A stretch of 64,000 nucleotides of DNA from Novosphingobium sp. JCM 18896 (GTDB lineage: Bacteria > Pseudomonadota > Alphaproteobacteria > Sphingomonadales > Sphingomonadaceae), in NCBI RefSeq assembly GCF_025938095.1, contig NZ_JAPCZF010000005.1:1-64000 (forward strand), written 5' to 3'. Under the pieces are notes generated by a model, which did not search any database, was not told where the DNA came from, and saw only the letters and a list, made by a program, of their open reading frames with translations. Every line of letters begins with the position of its first letter. The first letter of the stretch is position 1. This document shows, piece by piece, positions 32,929 to 40,504 of the stretch. A program made the position numbers and the translations under genes.

Positions 32929-33389
32929 TCCTCTTGACCCCCGAACTCCGCATCGCGCTGCGCACCAACGACGCCGCGCACCGCGCCGCCCAGCGCCGCG
33001 AGGAGGCCGAGCCCGATCCAGTGCCCGTGCTCAAGCTGTTCAACCCCTTGGCGGCGGCGACGTGGATCGCCACGGAACTCGATGCCGATGGCGACACGCT
33101 CTTCGGCCTCGCCGACCTCGGCTTCGGCTGTCCCGAACTCGGCTCTTTCAGCCTCGCCGAAATCGCCGACGTGCGCCTGCCCTTCGGCCTTCGCATCGAG
33201 CGCGACGAGCACTTCGTGAGCACCCACACCCTCTCGGTCTGGACCAAGGCCGCGCGCCGCCTCGGCTCGATCATTCAGGCCGAGGCGCTGCTCAGGCGCA
33301 ATCCGGGCGATCCCCATGGCGGTCTGCCTGCCGACATTGGCGCGGAACCCGGCACCGAAACCGACGAGCTTCCGTCAGCAGACGGATGA
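32925..33389 (+). CDS. DUF2958 domain protein
   Basis: 154 residues beginning MILLTPELRIALRTND, then PVLKLFNPLAAATWIATELD and LFGLADLGFGCPELGSFSLA. This matches DUF2958, a family regularly found after ArdC on alphaproteobacterial conjugative elements, of unknown function. It overlaps ArdC by 4 bp and lies 94 bp before the ParB-like gene. Confidence 0.85.
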   Translation: MILLTPELRIALRTNDAAHRAAQRREEAEPDPVPVLKLFNPLAAATWIATELDADGDTLFGLADLGFGCPELGSFSLAEIADVRLPFGLRIERDEHFVSTHTLSVWTKAARRLGSIIQAEALLRRNPGDPHGGLPADIGAEPGTETDELPSADG

Positions 33390-33482
33390 CGTGGGCGGCC
33401 GTTCGCCGTCCAACCTAAGCCGGTCCGCCCGAAAGGGATCGAAGCCAATAGGCGGACCGGCACCCATGTTGAGGTACCCGTC

Positions 33483-35297
33483 ATGAAACTTCAATTTATC
33501 GAACACGGCAAGCTGTTCATCGACAAGACCAATATGCGCCACGGGCGCAAGGCTCCAGACGTGTCGGACATCATCGGCACCGTCCGCAGGCGCGGCGTCA
33601 TCCAGCCCCTGATCGTCAAGCCCGCCAATGCGGACGGGGCATGGGGCATCGTCGCCGGGGCACGGCGCTGGGTCGCGCATGGCCTTGCCGCTGCCGAAGG
33701 CTTCGACCACGGCGCGCTCGCCTGCGCGGTTCTCGAAGACGGTGACGATGCCGCCGCTATCGAGGCCTCGCTGATCGAGAACGTCGCCCGCCGCGATCCC
33801 GATGAGGTCACCCAATGGGAAACCTTCGTGCGTCTCGTCAAGGAAGGCCGCGACCCCGCCGAGATCGCCGAAACCTTCGGCATGCCCGAACTCATGGTCA
33901 AACGTGTGCTCGCGCTGGGCAACCTGCTCCCGCGCATCCGCGACCTCTACCGGCGCGAGGAGATCGACCGCACGACCGTCCGTCACCTGACGCTCGCGAG
34001 CAAGGCGCGCCAGCGCGAGTGGCTGGCGATCCACGACGACGCCGAGCAGAGGACGCCGACCGGCCACGGCCTCAAGGCTTGGCTGCTCGGCGGGCAATCC
34101 ATTCCCGCGCGCCATGCCCTTTTCGATGCGGCGGATGTCACGCTCGTCGCCGACCTTTTCGGCGAGGATGCCTATTTTGCCGACGCGCAAGACTTCTGGA
34201 CCCGGCAGGAAGAAGCGATCGAGGCGCGGCGCGCCGAGTATCTCGAAGCGGGCTGGCGGGAAGTGGTCGTCGTCCCGCGCGGCGAATACTTCCACGCGTG
34301 GCAGTTCGAAAAGACGCCCAAGCGCAAGGGCGGGCGCGTCTACATCGACGTTCGTGACGACGGCGAGGTCACCTTCCACGAGGGCTATGTCAGCACGAAG
34401 GAAGCGCGCATCGCCGCGAAAGGCGAGAGCAGCGAGCCCGAGGTGAAGCCCGCCCGCGCCGAGGTCACCGCCAATCTCGGCACCTATATCGACCTCCATC
34501 GTCACGCCGCGACCCGCGCCGTTCTGCTCGATCACCCCGGTGTGGCCCTGCGGCTGATGGTCGCCCACGCCATCGCTGGCTCGTCGCTCTGGATCGTGCG
34601 GCCCGAACCGCAGGCGACCCGCAATGACGACATCGGCCAGAGCGTGGCGGAAACGCTTGGTGAGGCGATTTTCGACCAAGCCCGGCTCAAGGTCCTGCGC
34701 CTGATGCACCTGTCCGAGGACGAGCCGCGCGTAACCGGCGGTAACGGGGACGGCTACGGGCTAGTCGGACTGTTCCTCAGGCTCACCGCGCTCGCAGACG
34801 AGGAAGTCATGGCCGTGCTTGCCATCGTCATGGGCGAGACGCTCGAAGCTGGGAGCCCGGTTGTCGATGCTCTCGCCGCCGAGATCGACGTCGGCATGGC
34901 GACCTGGTGGGCGGCCGACGACGCTTTCTTCGAACTCCTGCGTGACCGCGAGGTGCTCGTCGCCATGGTCGCCGACGTCGCGGGGCCGCGCATTGCCGAG
35001 GCAAACGCCAAGGAGAAGGGCAAGACCTTGAAGGGCATCATCCGCGCGCACCTCGAAGGCGCCGAGGGACGCGAAATGGTCGAGGGCTGGGTGCCTCGCT
35101 GGATGGCCTTTCCGCCATCGGCCTATACGGCGCGCGGCGGGGTCGGCTCGGTCGCGGCGCACGAGCGGGCGAGCGCGGCGCGGGCCGAGTGGGACGAGGT
35201 GCGGGCGGCGACCGAGGTCGAGGCCGAGACTGCGCACAGCCAAGAGCCGGCGACTGACGGCGCGAGCCCCGAGGTGTTGCCGCCGCTCGCCGCCTGA
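33483..35297 (+). CDS. ParB/RepB/Spo0J-family nuclease-like protein of conjugative elements
   Basis: 604 residues. The N-terminal ParB/sulfiredoxin-like domain shows IGTVRRRGVIQPLIVKPA, WGIVAGARRWVAHGLAA and ASLIENVARRDPDEVTQWE, followed by a helix-turn-helix (AEIAETFGMPELMVKRVLA). The long C-terminal half is specific to plasmid/ICE-type ParB-like proteins. No ParA is nearby, so a role in chromosome-type partition is doubtful; stabilisation or regulation of the element is more likely. A strong terminator follows at 35352. Confidence 0.82.
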   Translation: MKLQFIEHGKLFIDKTNMRHGRKAPDVSDIIGTVRRRGVIQPLIVKPANADGAWGIVAGARRWVAHGLAAAEGFDHGALACAVLEDGDDAAAIEASLIENVARRDPDEVTQWETFVRLVKEGRDPAEIAETFGMPELMVKRVLALGNLLPRIRDLYRREEIDRTTVRHLTLASKARQREWLAIHDDAEQRTPTGHGLKAWLLGGQSIPARHALFDAADVTLVADLFGEDAYFADAQDFWTRQEEAIEARRAEYLEAGWREVVVVPRGEYFHAWQFEKTPKRKGGRVYIDVRDDGEVTFHEGYVSTKEARIAAKGESSEPEVKPARAEVTANLGTYIDLHRHAATRAVLLDHPGVALRLMVAHAIAGSSLWIVRPEPQATRNDDIGQSVAETLGEAIFDQARLKVLRLMHLSEDEPRVTGGNGDGYGLVGLFLRLTALADEEVMAVLAIVMGETLEAGSPVVDALAAEIDVGMATWWAADDAFFELLRDREVLVAMVADVAGPRIAEANAKEKGKTLKGIIRAHLEGAEGREMVEGWVPRWMAFPPSAYTARGGVGSVAAHERASAARAEWDEVRAATEVEAETAHSQEPATDGASPEVLPPLAA

Positions 35298-35351
35298 TCC
35301 GGCGGTAACGCGAGGTCGCCGCCGGGCTCTATTCATCGCCAATATTTTCGC

Positions 35352-35389
35352 GCGCCGCGCGGCCTTCGGCCTCGCGGCGCATTTTTTTC
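35352..35389 (+). terminator. Rho-independent terminator after the ParB-like gene
   Basis: The stem GCGCCGCGCGGC / GCCTCGCGGCGC (one mismatch, TTCG-type loop) is followed by ATTTTTTT. It ends the ArdC-DUF2958-ParB operon. Confidence 0.75.
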
Positions 35390-35511
35390 GTAGGGTATTC
35401 GGCTTCTGCGGTGTCTTCGCAGATCACGGCAAGAATTCTCTCAATCCTGTCCCGCGTTGACCTTTGCGTTAGTCGGGGTAGATCGGAGCAGCAGCAGAAA
35501 AGGCGCGCATC

Positions 35512-36042
35512 ATGGCTGAAGACACTTCGAATTCCTCGACCGAATTTCTCGAATTCGCGACCGAGTTGACCATCGCCTGGCTTTCCAATCCCAACACGCG
35601 CGCCGCTGCCGAGGACGTTCCGGCCTTTCTCCAGACCATGCATGGTGCTGTCAAAGATCTCGCCTCGGGGCCGGCCGCCAGCGATGAAGTCGCCGCAGCA
35701 AAGCCCGGTTTTGTCGGCGCGGTTTCTGTTCGTCGTTCGCTCGCGTCGAAGGATCACCTGATCTCGCTGATCGATGGCAAGCCCTATCGCACCTTGAAGC
35801 GGCATCTGGCGACCCATGGACTTACGCCGGCCGAATACCGCGAGCGCTACAAGCTCAAGTCCGACTATCCGATGGTCGCCGAAACCTATGCGGCGCAGCG
35901 CCGCGCCATCGCCAAGCAGGTAGGCCTGGGCCGCAAGCCGGGGGAGAAAACGAACAGATCGAAGGCGAAACCCGCCGCAGATGCAGCCAATTCCAGCCCT
36001 GCGCGCCGCGGCCGCACGCCGGCGAAAGCGCCGGCGGCCTGA
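35512..36042 (+). CDS. MucR/Ros family transcriptional regulator
   Basis: 176 residues. N-terminal helices (FLEFATELTIAWLSNPNTR) and the MucR signature ISLIDGKPYRTLKRHLATHG, then LTPAEYRERYKLKSDYPMVA. Family members are H-NS-like/Ros zinc-finger repressors of foreign or surface genes. The usual first zinc-finger Cys pair is not present (SVRRSLASKDHL), so this is a variant lacking canonical zinc ligands. The Lys/Ala/Pro-rich C terminus resembles histone tails. The gene stands alone downstream of a terminator. Confidence 0.82.
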   Translation: MAEDTSNSSTEFLEFATELTIAWLSNPNTRAAAEDVPAFLQTMHGAVKDLASGPAASDEVAAAKPGFVGAVSVRRSLASKDHLISLIDGKPYRTLKRHLATHGLTPAEYRERYKLKSDYPMVAETYAAQRRAIAKQVGLGRKPGEKTNRSKAKPAADAANSSPARRGRTPAKAPAA

Positions 36043-36054
36043 CGGGTTACGGCC

Positions 36055-36279
36055 TTAGCGGTGTTTGCGGATCACCGTATGGCGTTCGCCGCATAGGCCG
36101 CAGGCATCGTTGTCACGCACGAAACCGCGCTCGGCCGTGAGTTCCTGCGTGCAGGGCCGGACCTCTTCGAGGTGTGCGTCATCGATCCGGTCCGCGATGC
36201 ACTCGTCGCAGACCGGTGTCGGTGCCAGGCGCTCGACCAGCCGCCGGACGCGTTCCAGAGTTGTGTTCTGATCCCCCAT
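36055..36279 (-). CDS. Small putative zinc-ribbon protein, 74 residues
   Basis: Two CxxC pairs, PVCDECIAD and DACGLCGER, 35 residues apart, would bind one zinc ion. The N terminus (MGDQNTTLERVRRLVERLA) is helical. It is convergent with the MucR gene. The start at 36279 is chosen because upstream frame sequence lacks protein character. The likely role is DNA or protein binding on the element; the family is not named. Confidence 0.65.
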   Translation of the reverse strand: MGDQNTTLERVRRLVERLAPTPVCDECIADRIDDAHLEEVRPCTQELTAERGFVRDNDACGLCGERHTVIRKHR

Positions 36280-36640
36280 TGCCGGGCGGCTATAGGCGAT
36301 GGATCGGGCATATGAAACGGTGCGGGTTATCCCCTTTCGGGATCGCCCGGGCGTTGCCGCGTCCGAGGCCAGCATGGCTCCCCGGTTCCAGCCGGACCTC
36401 CTTCGTGGCTCAGGCCCTGACCTGGAACGGCAGGCCAGGCGGCCGAAACCATCGCGTGCCGACTGATTTCCCCGCCGCCTGACGGCGGCTCCTCGCGCCC
36501 GCTTCGCGTCCAAATCAGCCCGCCCGCTCCGGTCCTCCGCTGCGCTGCGGCCTGCGGTTCACCGCCCGTCCTCTCGCCGTTCCCCTCGGTCGGCCATCGC
36601 CCGGAAGTGGTCCGGATGATCTGAACCAAGGAGAACTATC
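36280..36640. other. Intergenic region before DUF736 gene
   Basis: About 360 bp of GC-rich DNA without a supported gene. It should hold the promoter of the DUF736 gene, and of the - strand zinc-ribbon gene at its left end. Confidence 0.35.
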
Positions 36641-36961
36641 ATGCCTGCAATCGGTCACGTCACCCGCCAGAGCGACGGCAGCTTTAAGGGTATGCTTCGC
36701 ACGCTTTCGGTGAGCGCTGACATCCAGCTCGTGCCGAACCGTTCCAAGATGGGCGACCAGCCCGACTACCGCGTGTTCGCGAGCGGCGTGGAACTCGGCG
36801 GTGGCTGGATCCGCACCAGCGAGATCAGCGGCAACGATTATATCCGGGTCTCGATCTCGGCGCCCGAACTCGGCAATCGCCCGCTCTTCGCCAACCTCGG
36901 CCGCGCCGCCGGCCAGGACGACGACGACACCTTCGCCCTGATCTGGAACCCCGCCAACTGA
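36641..36961 (+). CDS. DUF736 family protein
   Basis: 106 residues: MPAIGHVTRQSDGSFKGMLR, then IQLVPNRSKMGDQPDYRVFA and GNDYIRVSISAPELGNRPLF. This matches DUF736, a small, well-expressed family on alphaproteobacterial ICEs and plasmids with no assigned function. Preceded by AAGGAGAA and followed immediately by a terminator, so it is monocistronic. Confidence 0.88.
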   Translation: MPAIGHVTRQSDGSFKGMLRTLSVSADIQLVPNRSKMGDQPDYRVFASGVELGGGWIRTSEISGNDYIRVSISAPELGNRPLFANLGRAAGQDDDDTFALIWNPAN

Positions 36962-36969
36962 TCCGGCAA

Positions 36970-37003
36970 GCCCCGCGTGGGACACCGCGCGGGGCATTTT
37001 TTT
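36970..37003 (+). terminator. Rho-independent terminator after DUF736
   Basis: GCCCCGCG (36970-36977) pairs with CGCGGGGC (36988-36995) and is followed by ATTTTTTT. The stem, loop and U-tract are canonical. Confidence 0.85.
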
Positions 37004-37131
37004 GCGCATCCGACACCCCGGTTTTGCGGCGATTCCCTCCAGAACTGGTGAGGTGGAGAAGGGATTTTCTGCTCGGGTCCGCCCAGTATCCGGCGCCGCG
37101 CGGCCCGCCCCAAGGACGATCGGGACCCACC

Positions 37132-37192
37132 ATTTTTTGCGGGCGGCGCGGGCTTCGCGTGCGCCCGGATGCGCTGTCCGCCCGCAAAAAAT
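37132..37192. repeat. 15-bp perfect inverted repeat with structured loop
   Basis: ATTTTTTGCGGGCGG (37132-37146) and CCGCCCGCAAAAAAT (37178-37192) flank a 31-nt loop that contains an inner CGGGC/GCCCG stem. The T-tract lies before the stem in both directions, so it is not a normal terminator. It lies between DUF736 and the relaxase. Confidence 0.65.
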
Positions 37193-37293
37193 CGTTACCC
37201 CAATCGCCGCTGACGCGGCCGCTTCGCGGTCCTTGACCCGGGCCGAGCAGCGCCGGGCGCGCCTCCCGTCGTCACGACAATCAGGAGGAAGTC

Positions 37294-37428
37294 ATGTCCA
37301 TCGAACAGCAGATCGAAGAGCTTCGCGCCGAACTTTCGGCATGCGACGATGCCGACGAACGCGCGCAGATCGCAGCGGAATTGGAACTGGCCAAGGCGGA
37401 ATTTTCCGAGCAAGAACAACATGCTTGA
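37294..37428 (+). CDS. Small acidic helical protein, 44 residues
   Basis: ATG 37294 follows AGGAGGA with good spacing. The peptide starts MSIEQQIEELRAELSACDDA and continues DERAQIAAELELAKAEFSEQ to a TGA at 37428. Its heptad-like Leu/Ile pattern suggests a short coiled coil. A canonical terminator follows 11 bp later, so it is a separate small transcription unit in front of the relaxase gene. No family recognised. Confidence 0.6.
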   Translation: MSIEQQIEELRAELSACDDADERAQIAAELELAKAEFSEQEQHA

Positions 37429-37439
37429 ACAGCAGGCCA

Positions 37440-37473
37440 GGGCTTCCGGGCGTTTTTGCTCGGGAGCCCTTTT
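37440..37473 (+). terminator. Rho-independent terminator after the 44-residue gene
   Basis: GGGCTTCCGGGC pairs with GCTCGGGAGCCC (two G-U wobbles) around a GTTTTT loop and is followed by TTTT. Confidence 0.7.
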
Positions 37474-37572
37474 GCATCGTCGCCGGCGGCCGTTCCCGGG
37501 GATGTTGCCCGGAGAGACGGGGAAGAGCAGGGGCAGAAAAGCGGGAGCGGGCGGAGGGCAAGATATAAAGCA

Positions 37573-37712
37573 ATGGCACTGTCCTTGCGGTCTGCGTGCC
37601 ATAAGCTTTTGTCTGCACATCGTTTTTCGGAAGGGCGAAACAGTGCCGCGCCGAGTCGGACGGTGCCGTCCCTTGGGCAAAGCCGCAGAAATCCTGGGTT
37701 TTTGGCGGCACC
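37573..37712. other. Candidate origin of transfer (oriT)
   Basis: This non-coding region directly before the relaxase gene holds two dyads: ATGGCAC/GTGCCAT (37573-37579, 37596-37602) and GGTGCCG/CGGCACC (37662-37668, 37706-37712). Between the second pair of arms lies ATCCTG (37691-37696), the core of IncP/Ti-type nic sites cut by MOBP relaxases. The location and motif fit oriT; the nick site is inferred. Confidence 0.45.
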
Positions 37713-37775
37713 GATTTTCGTGCGGGCCGACCTGGTGCAGGCTAGCCCGCCCTAGACCGTTCCCGCGAGACTGCC

Positions 37776-39755
37776 ATGTCCAGCGAAGACGATTTCGAGC
37801 CCCGGCTCGGCCGGCAGAATGCGCGCGGCCGAGGACGCCTCGCCCGGCCAGCGCTTCATGCAATCCTGGTTGCCGCCAACCGCGCCCGGGGCGGCCGCGC
37901 GGTACAGGGCGCGCGAGGCTTTACCGGCAACAGGATCGGCCGCGGCGTCGGCATGGGACAGATGTTCGCGGGCCGCGACCGGCTCGCCGCCTTTCGCGGC
38001 CGGCGCGTCATCGTCAAGGCGCGGATCGTGCGGCTGGGGGCACAGGGCATGGGAGCGGCCAAGGCCCATCTGCGCTATATCGAGCGCGACGGAACGAGCC
38101 GCTCGGGAGAGCGGGAAACGCTCTACGACGCCGGCAGCGACCGGGCCGACCGCCAGGCCTTCGTCGAGCGCTCATCGGGAGACCGTCACCAGTTCCGCTT
38201 CATCGTCTCGCCCGAGGACGGCGGCGAATACGAGGATCTCAAGGGCCTGACGCGGCGCCTCATGTCGCGCATGGAGGAGGACCTTGGAACACAGCTCGAT
38301 TGGGTGGCCGCCGATCACTTCGATACGGCCCATCCGCACGTCCACGTGATCGTCCGCGGTAAGGACGAGGCGGGGAAGGATCTCGTCATAGCGCGGGACT
38401 ATATCCGGCACGGCATGCGCGCGCGTGCGTCGGAGCTCGTCGATCTCGATCTCGGACCGCGCAGCGATGTGGCGATCCGCGAAAGGCTGGTCGCCGAGGT
38501 CGGGCAAGAGCGCCTGACGAGCATCGATCGCATGCTCGTGCGCGAAGCCGACAATGGCCTGATCACGCCTACAGCGCAGGATCCCTTCCAGCAGACCCTG
38601 AAGATCGGGCGTCTCCGCGAGCTCGAGCGCCTCGGCCTTGCGGCCCCTGAGGAAGGCGGCTGGCGTCTCTCATCCGACCTCACCGCGACATTGCGGCGGA
38701 TGGGCGAGCGCGGCGACATCATCCGCACGATGCAGCGTGCCTATACGGCCCGCGGCGAGGAGCCGCCGCCGGCGCGGTCGCGGGTGATCTTCGAGCCAGT
38801 CGCGGATAGGTCGGCTCCGCTGGTCGGCCGCCTCGTCGAGCGGGGCCTCTCGGACGAGTACCAGGACCGCCACTACCTGATCGTCGACGGCGCCGATGGC
38901 CGCAGTCATTACGTCGACATCGGCAAGGCGGAGGCGACCGGTGATCTGCCCATGGAGGGCGTGGTCGCGATTTCGCCGAGGGATGTGTCGCCGCGCGCGG
39001 CGGACCGCGCGATCGCTGACGTCGCACGGTCGAACGACGGGCTTTACTCGGCCGAGCTGCACCGTGATCACGATCCCGATGTCAGTCGACCCTTTGCCGA
39101 GACCCATGTCCGCCGGCTCGAAGCGATGCGGCGCGTCCTTGGGAGCCTTGAGCGAGATCCGGATGGAACCTGGCGCGTCGGCAACGATCATCTGGCGCGT
39201 GCGGCTGAGTTCGAAGCCGCGCGAGCGCGAGAAACGCCGGTCGTCGTCGAGGTTCTCTCGCCCGTGCCAGTCCGCGAGCTCGCCGTAGCCGACGCGGCGA
39301 CGTGGCTCGATCGGCAACTGGTCGATCGTGACGAGCAGGCCCGAGGCGACAGCGGGTTCGGGCTCGAACTGGGCCAGACCTTGCGCGCCCGGCGCGCCTG
39401 GCTCCTTGAGCAGGGCCTGGCGAGCGGTCAGGGGGAGGAATGGCGGCATGCGCCGGACCTCATCGAACGGCTCCGGCGACGCGAGCTCCTGCGGGTCGCC
39501 GGCCAACTCTCGAGAGAGCTGGGTCTACGCTTTGCGGAAAGCACGCCCGGCGAGCGGATCGAGGGTGTCTACCGGCGGCGGGTCGACATGGTGAGCGGAC
39601 GCTTTGAGCTGATCGAGCAGAGCCGCGAGTTCACCCTTGTGCCATGGCGGCCAGTGCTTGAGCCACAAGCCGGCAAGGTCGTGAGCGGTCTCGTCCGGGA
39701 GAGCGGCATCAGCTGGACGTTCGGACGGCAACGCGGCGGCCCGGGTATTTCCTGA
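37776..39755 (+). CDS. VirD2-like (DUF3363) relaxase, MOBP type
   Basis: 659 residues. The catalytic Tyr region is likely KAHLRYIERDGTSRSGE, and the metal-binding histidines are in HFDTAHPHVHVIVRGKDEAG (HxH motif), preceded by RHQFRFIVSPEDGG. A C-terminal DUF3363 domain follows. It nicks oriT, stays on the 5' end and pilots the strand with TraG. The gene has its own upstream region with an oriT candidate and a stem-loop after it (39780). It is about 750 bp before the traG-trb operon. Confidence 0.85.
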   Translation: MSSEDDFEPRLGRQNARGRGRLARPALHAILVAANRARGGRAVQGARGFTGNRIGRGVGMGQMFAGRDRLAAFRGRRVIVKARIVRLGAQGMGAAKAHLRYIERDGTSRSGERETLYDAGSDRADRQAFVERSSGDRHQFRFIVSPEDGGEYEDLKGLTRRLMSRMEEDLGTQLDWVAADHFDTAHPHVHVIVRGKDEAGKDLVIARDYIRHGMRARASELVDLDLGPRSDVAIRERLVAEVGQERLTSIDRMLVREADNGLITPTAQDPFQQTLKIGRLRELERLGLAAPEEGGWRLSSDLTATLRRMGERGDIIRTMQRAYTARGEEPPPARSRVIFEPVADRSAPLVGRLVERGLSDEYQDRHYLIVDGADGRSHYVDIGKAEATGDLPMEGVVAISPRDVSPRAADRAIADVARSNDGLYSAELHRDHDPDVSRPFAETHVRRLEAMRRVLGSLERDPDGTWRVGNDHLARAAEFEAARARETPVVVEVLSPVPVRELAVADAATWLDRQLVDRDEQARGDSGFGLELGQTLRARRAWLLEQGLASGQGEEWRHAPDLIERLRRRELLRVAGQLSRELGLRFAESTPGERIEGVYRRRVDMVSGRFELIEQSREFTLVPWRPVLEPQAGKVVSGLVRESGISWTFGRQRGGPGIS

Positions 39756-39779
39756 GGGGCCGAGCCAGACCAAAGAAGA

Positions 39780-39807
39780 GGGCCTGCGCGTCGATACGAG
39801 CAGGCCC
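39780..39807. terminator. Stem-loop between relaxase and HU genes
   Basis: GGGCCTGC (39780-39787) and GCAGGCCC (39800-39807) form a perfect 8-bp stem. No T-tract, so it is a weak or Rho-assisted terminator serving the two converging genes. Confidence 0.45.
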
Positions 39808-39905
39808 CAATGAGGCATCCAGTCTTGCGACGAGATACCCCGGTCGCATCTTCAGAATATCACGACCGCCCTCTGGGAATTGTACAATTCCGACGGGGAA
39901 GAGGC

Positions 39906-40181
39906 TCAGCCGTTGAGCTTGTCCTTCACGGCCTTGGCCGCCGCGAAGGTCAGCTTCTTCGAGGCGGCGATCTGGATCGGTTCGCCGGTGGTCGGATTGC
40001 GGCCCGTGCGCGCGGGCGAGGCCTTCACCTTGAACTTGCCGAAACCGTTGAGCGAGACTTCGTCACCCTTGGTCGCCGCCTCGGTGATCACCGAGAAGAC
40101 CGCGTCGACATATTTGCGGGCATCGGTCTTGGTGAGGTCGAGCTGGGCGGCGAGGGCGTCAACGAGTTCGGAATTGTTCAT
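39906..40181 (-). CDS. hup: HU-family DNA-binding protein
   Basis: 91 residues with the full HU/IHF signature: MNNSELVDALAAQLDLTKTD, GDEVSLNGFGKFKVKASPAR and GRNPTTGEPIQIAASKKLTF. It bends DNA as a homodimer and would assist recombination at att or oriT. The start at 40181 follows AAGGAGACG. It is the only - strand gene inside the + strand transfer module. Confidence 0.88.
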   Translation of the reverse strand: MNNSELVDALAAQLDLTKTDARKYVDAVFSVITEAATKGDEVSLNGFGKFKVKASPARTGRNPTTGEPIQIAASKKLTFAAAKAVKDKLNG

Positions 40182-40380
40182 CAGGCGTCTCCTTGAAAAT
40201 CTGGAGCGCGGGATATCGCGCGCGAAATAGCCGGTCCACCGGCGCCCGGCGCGAAATCCACCGACAAAATTACCGTAACGGACCACCCAGCCAGCCTGTG
40301 AGCCGGTGATTTAGCGGGGGCCGCGACTCGCACGAGCAGGCGTGCCGGAGAAGCCCGCGGTGTCCTCGGATCTCCAGGAG

Positions 40381-40420
40381 GGAGTCGGCGGGAGTCGGCG
40401 AGAGTCGGCGAGAGTCGGCG
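40381..40420. repeat. 10-bp tandem repeat, four units
   Basis: GGAGTCGGCG occurs twice, then AGAGTCGGCG twice, in direct succession, about 85 bp before the traG start. They may be binding sites for a regulator of the traG-trb operon, or slippage products. Confidence 0.75.
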
Positions 40421-40504
40421 GAGAGACGCTAACGTGCGGGGGCGCGACGTGGGAAATTGGCGTGGCCGGAAGTCCGGTTCCCACCCTTTGCCCCAAGGCC
40501 CGCC

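Noticed and set aside
37132..37192. Intrinsic terminator
   Set aside because: The T-tract precedes rather than follows the stem on both strands.
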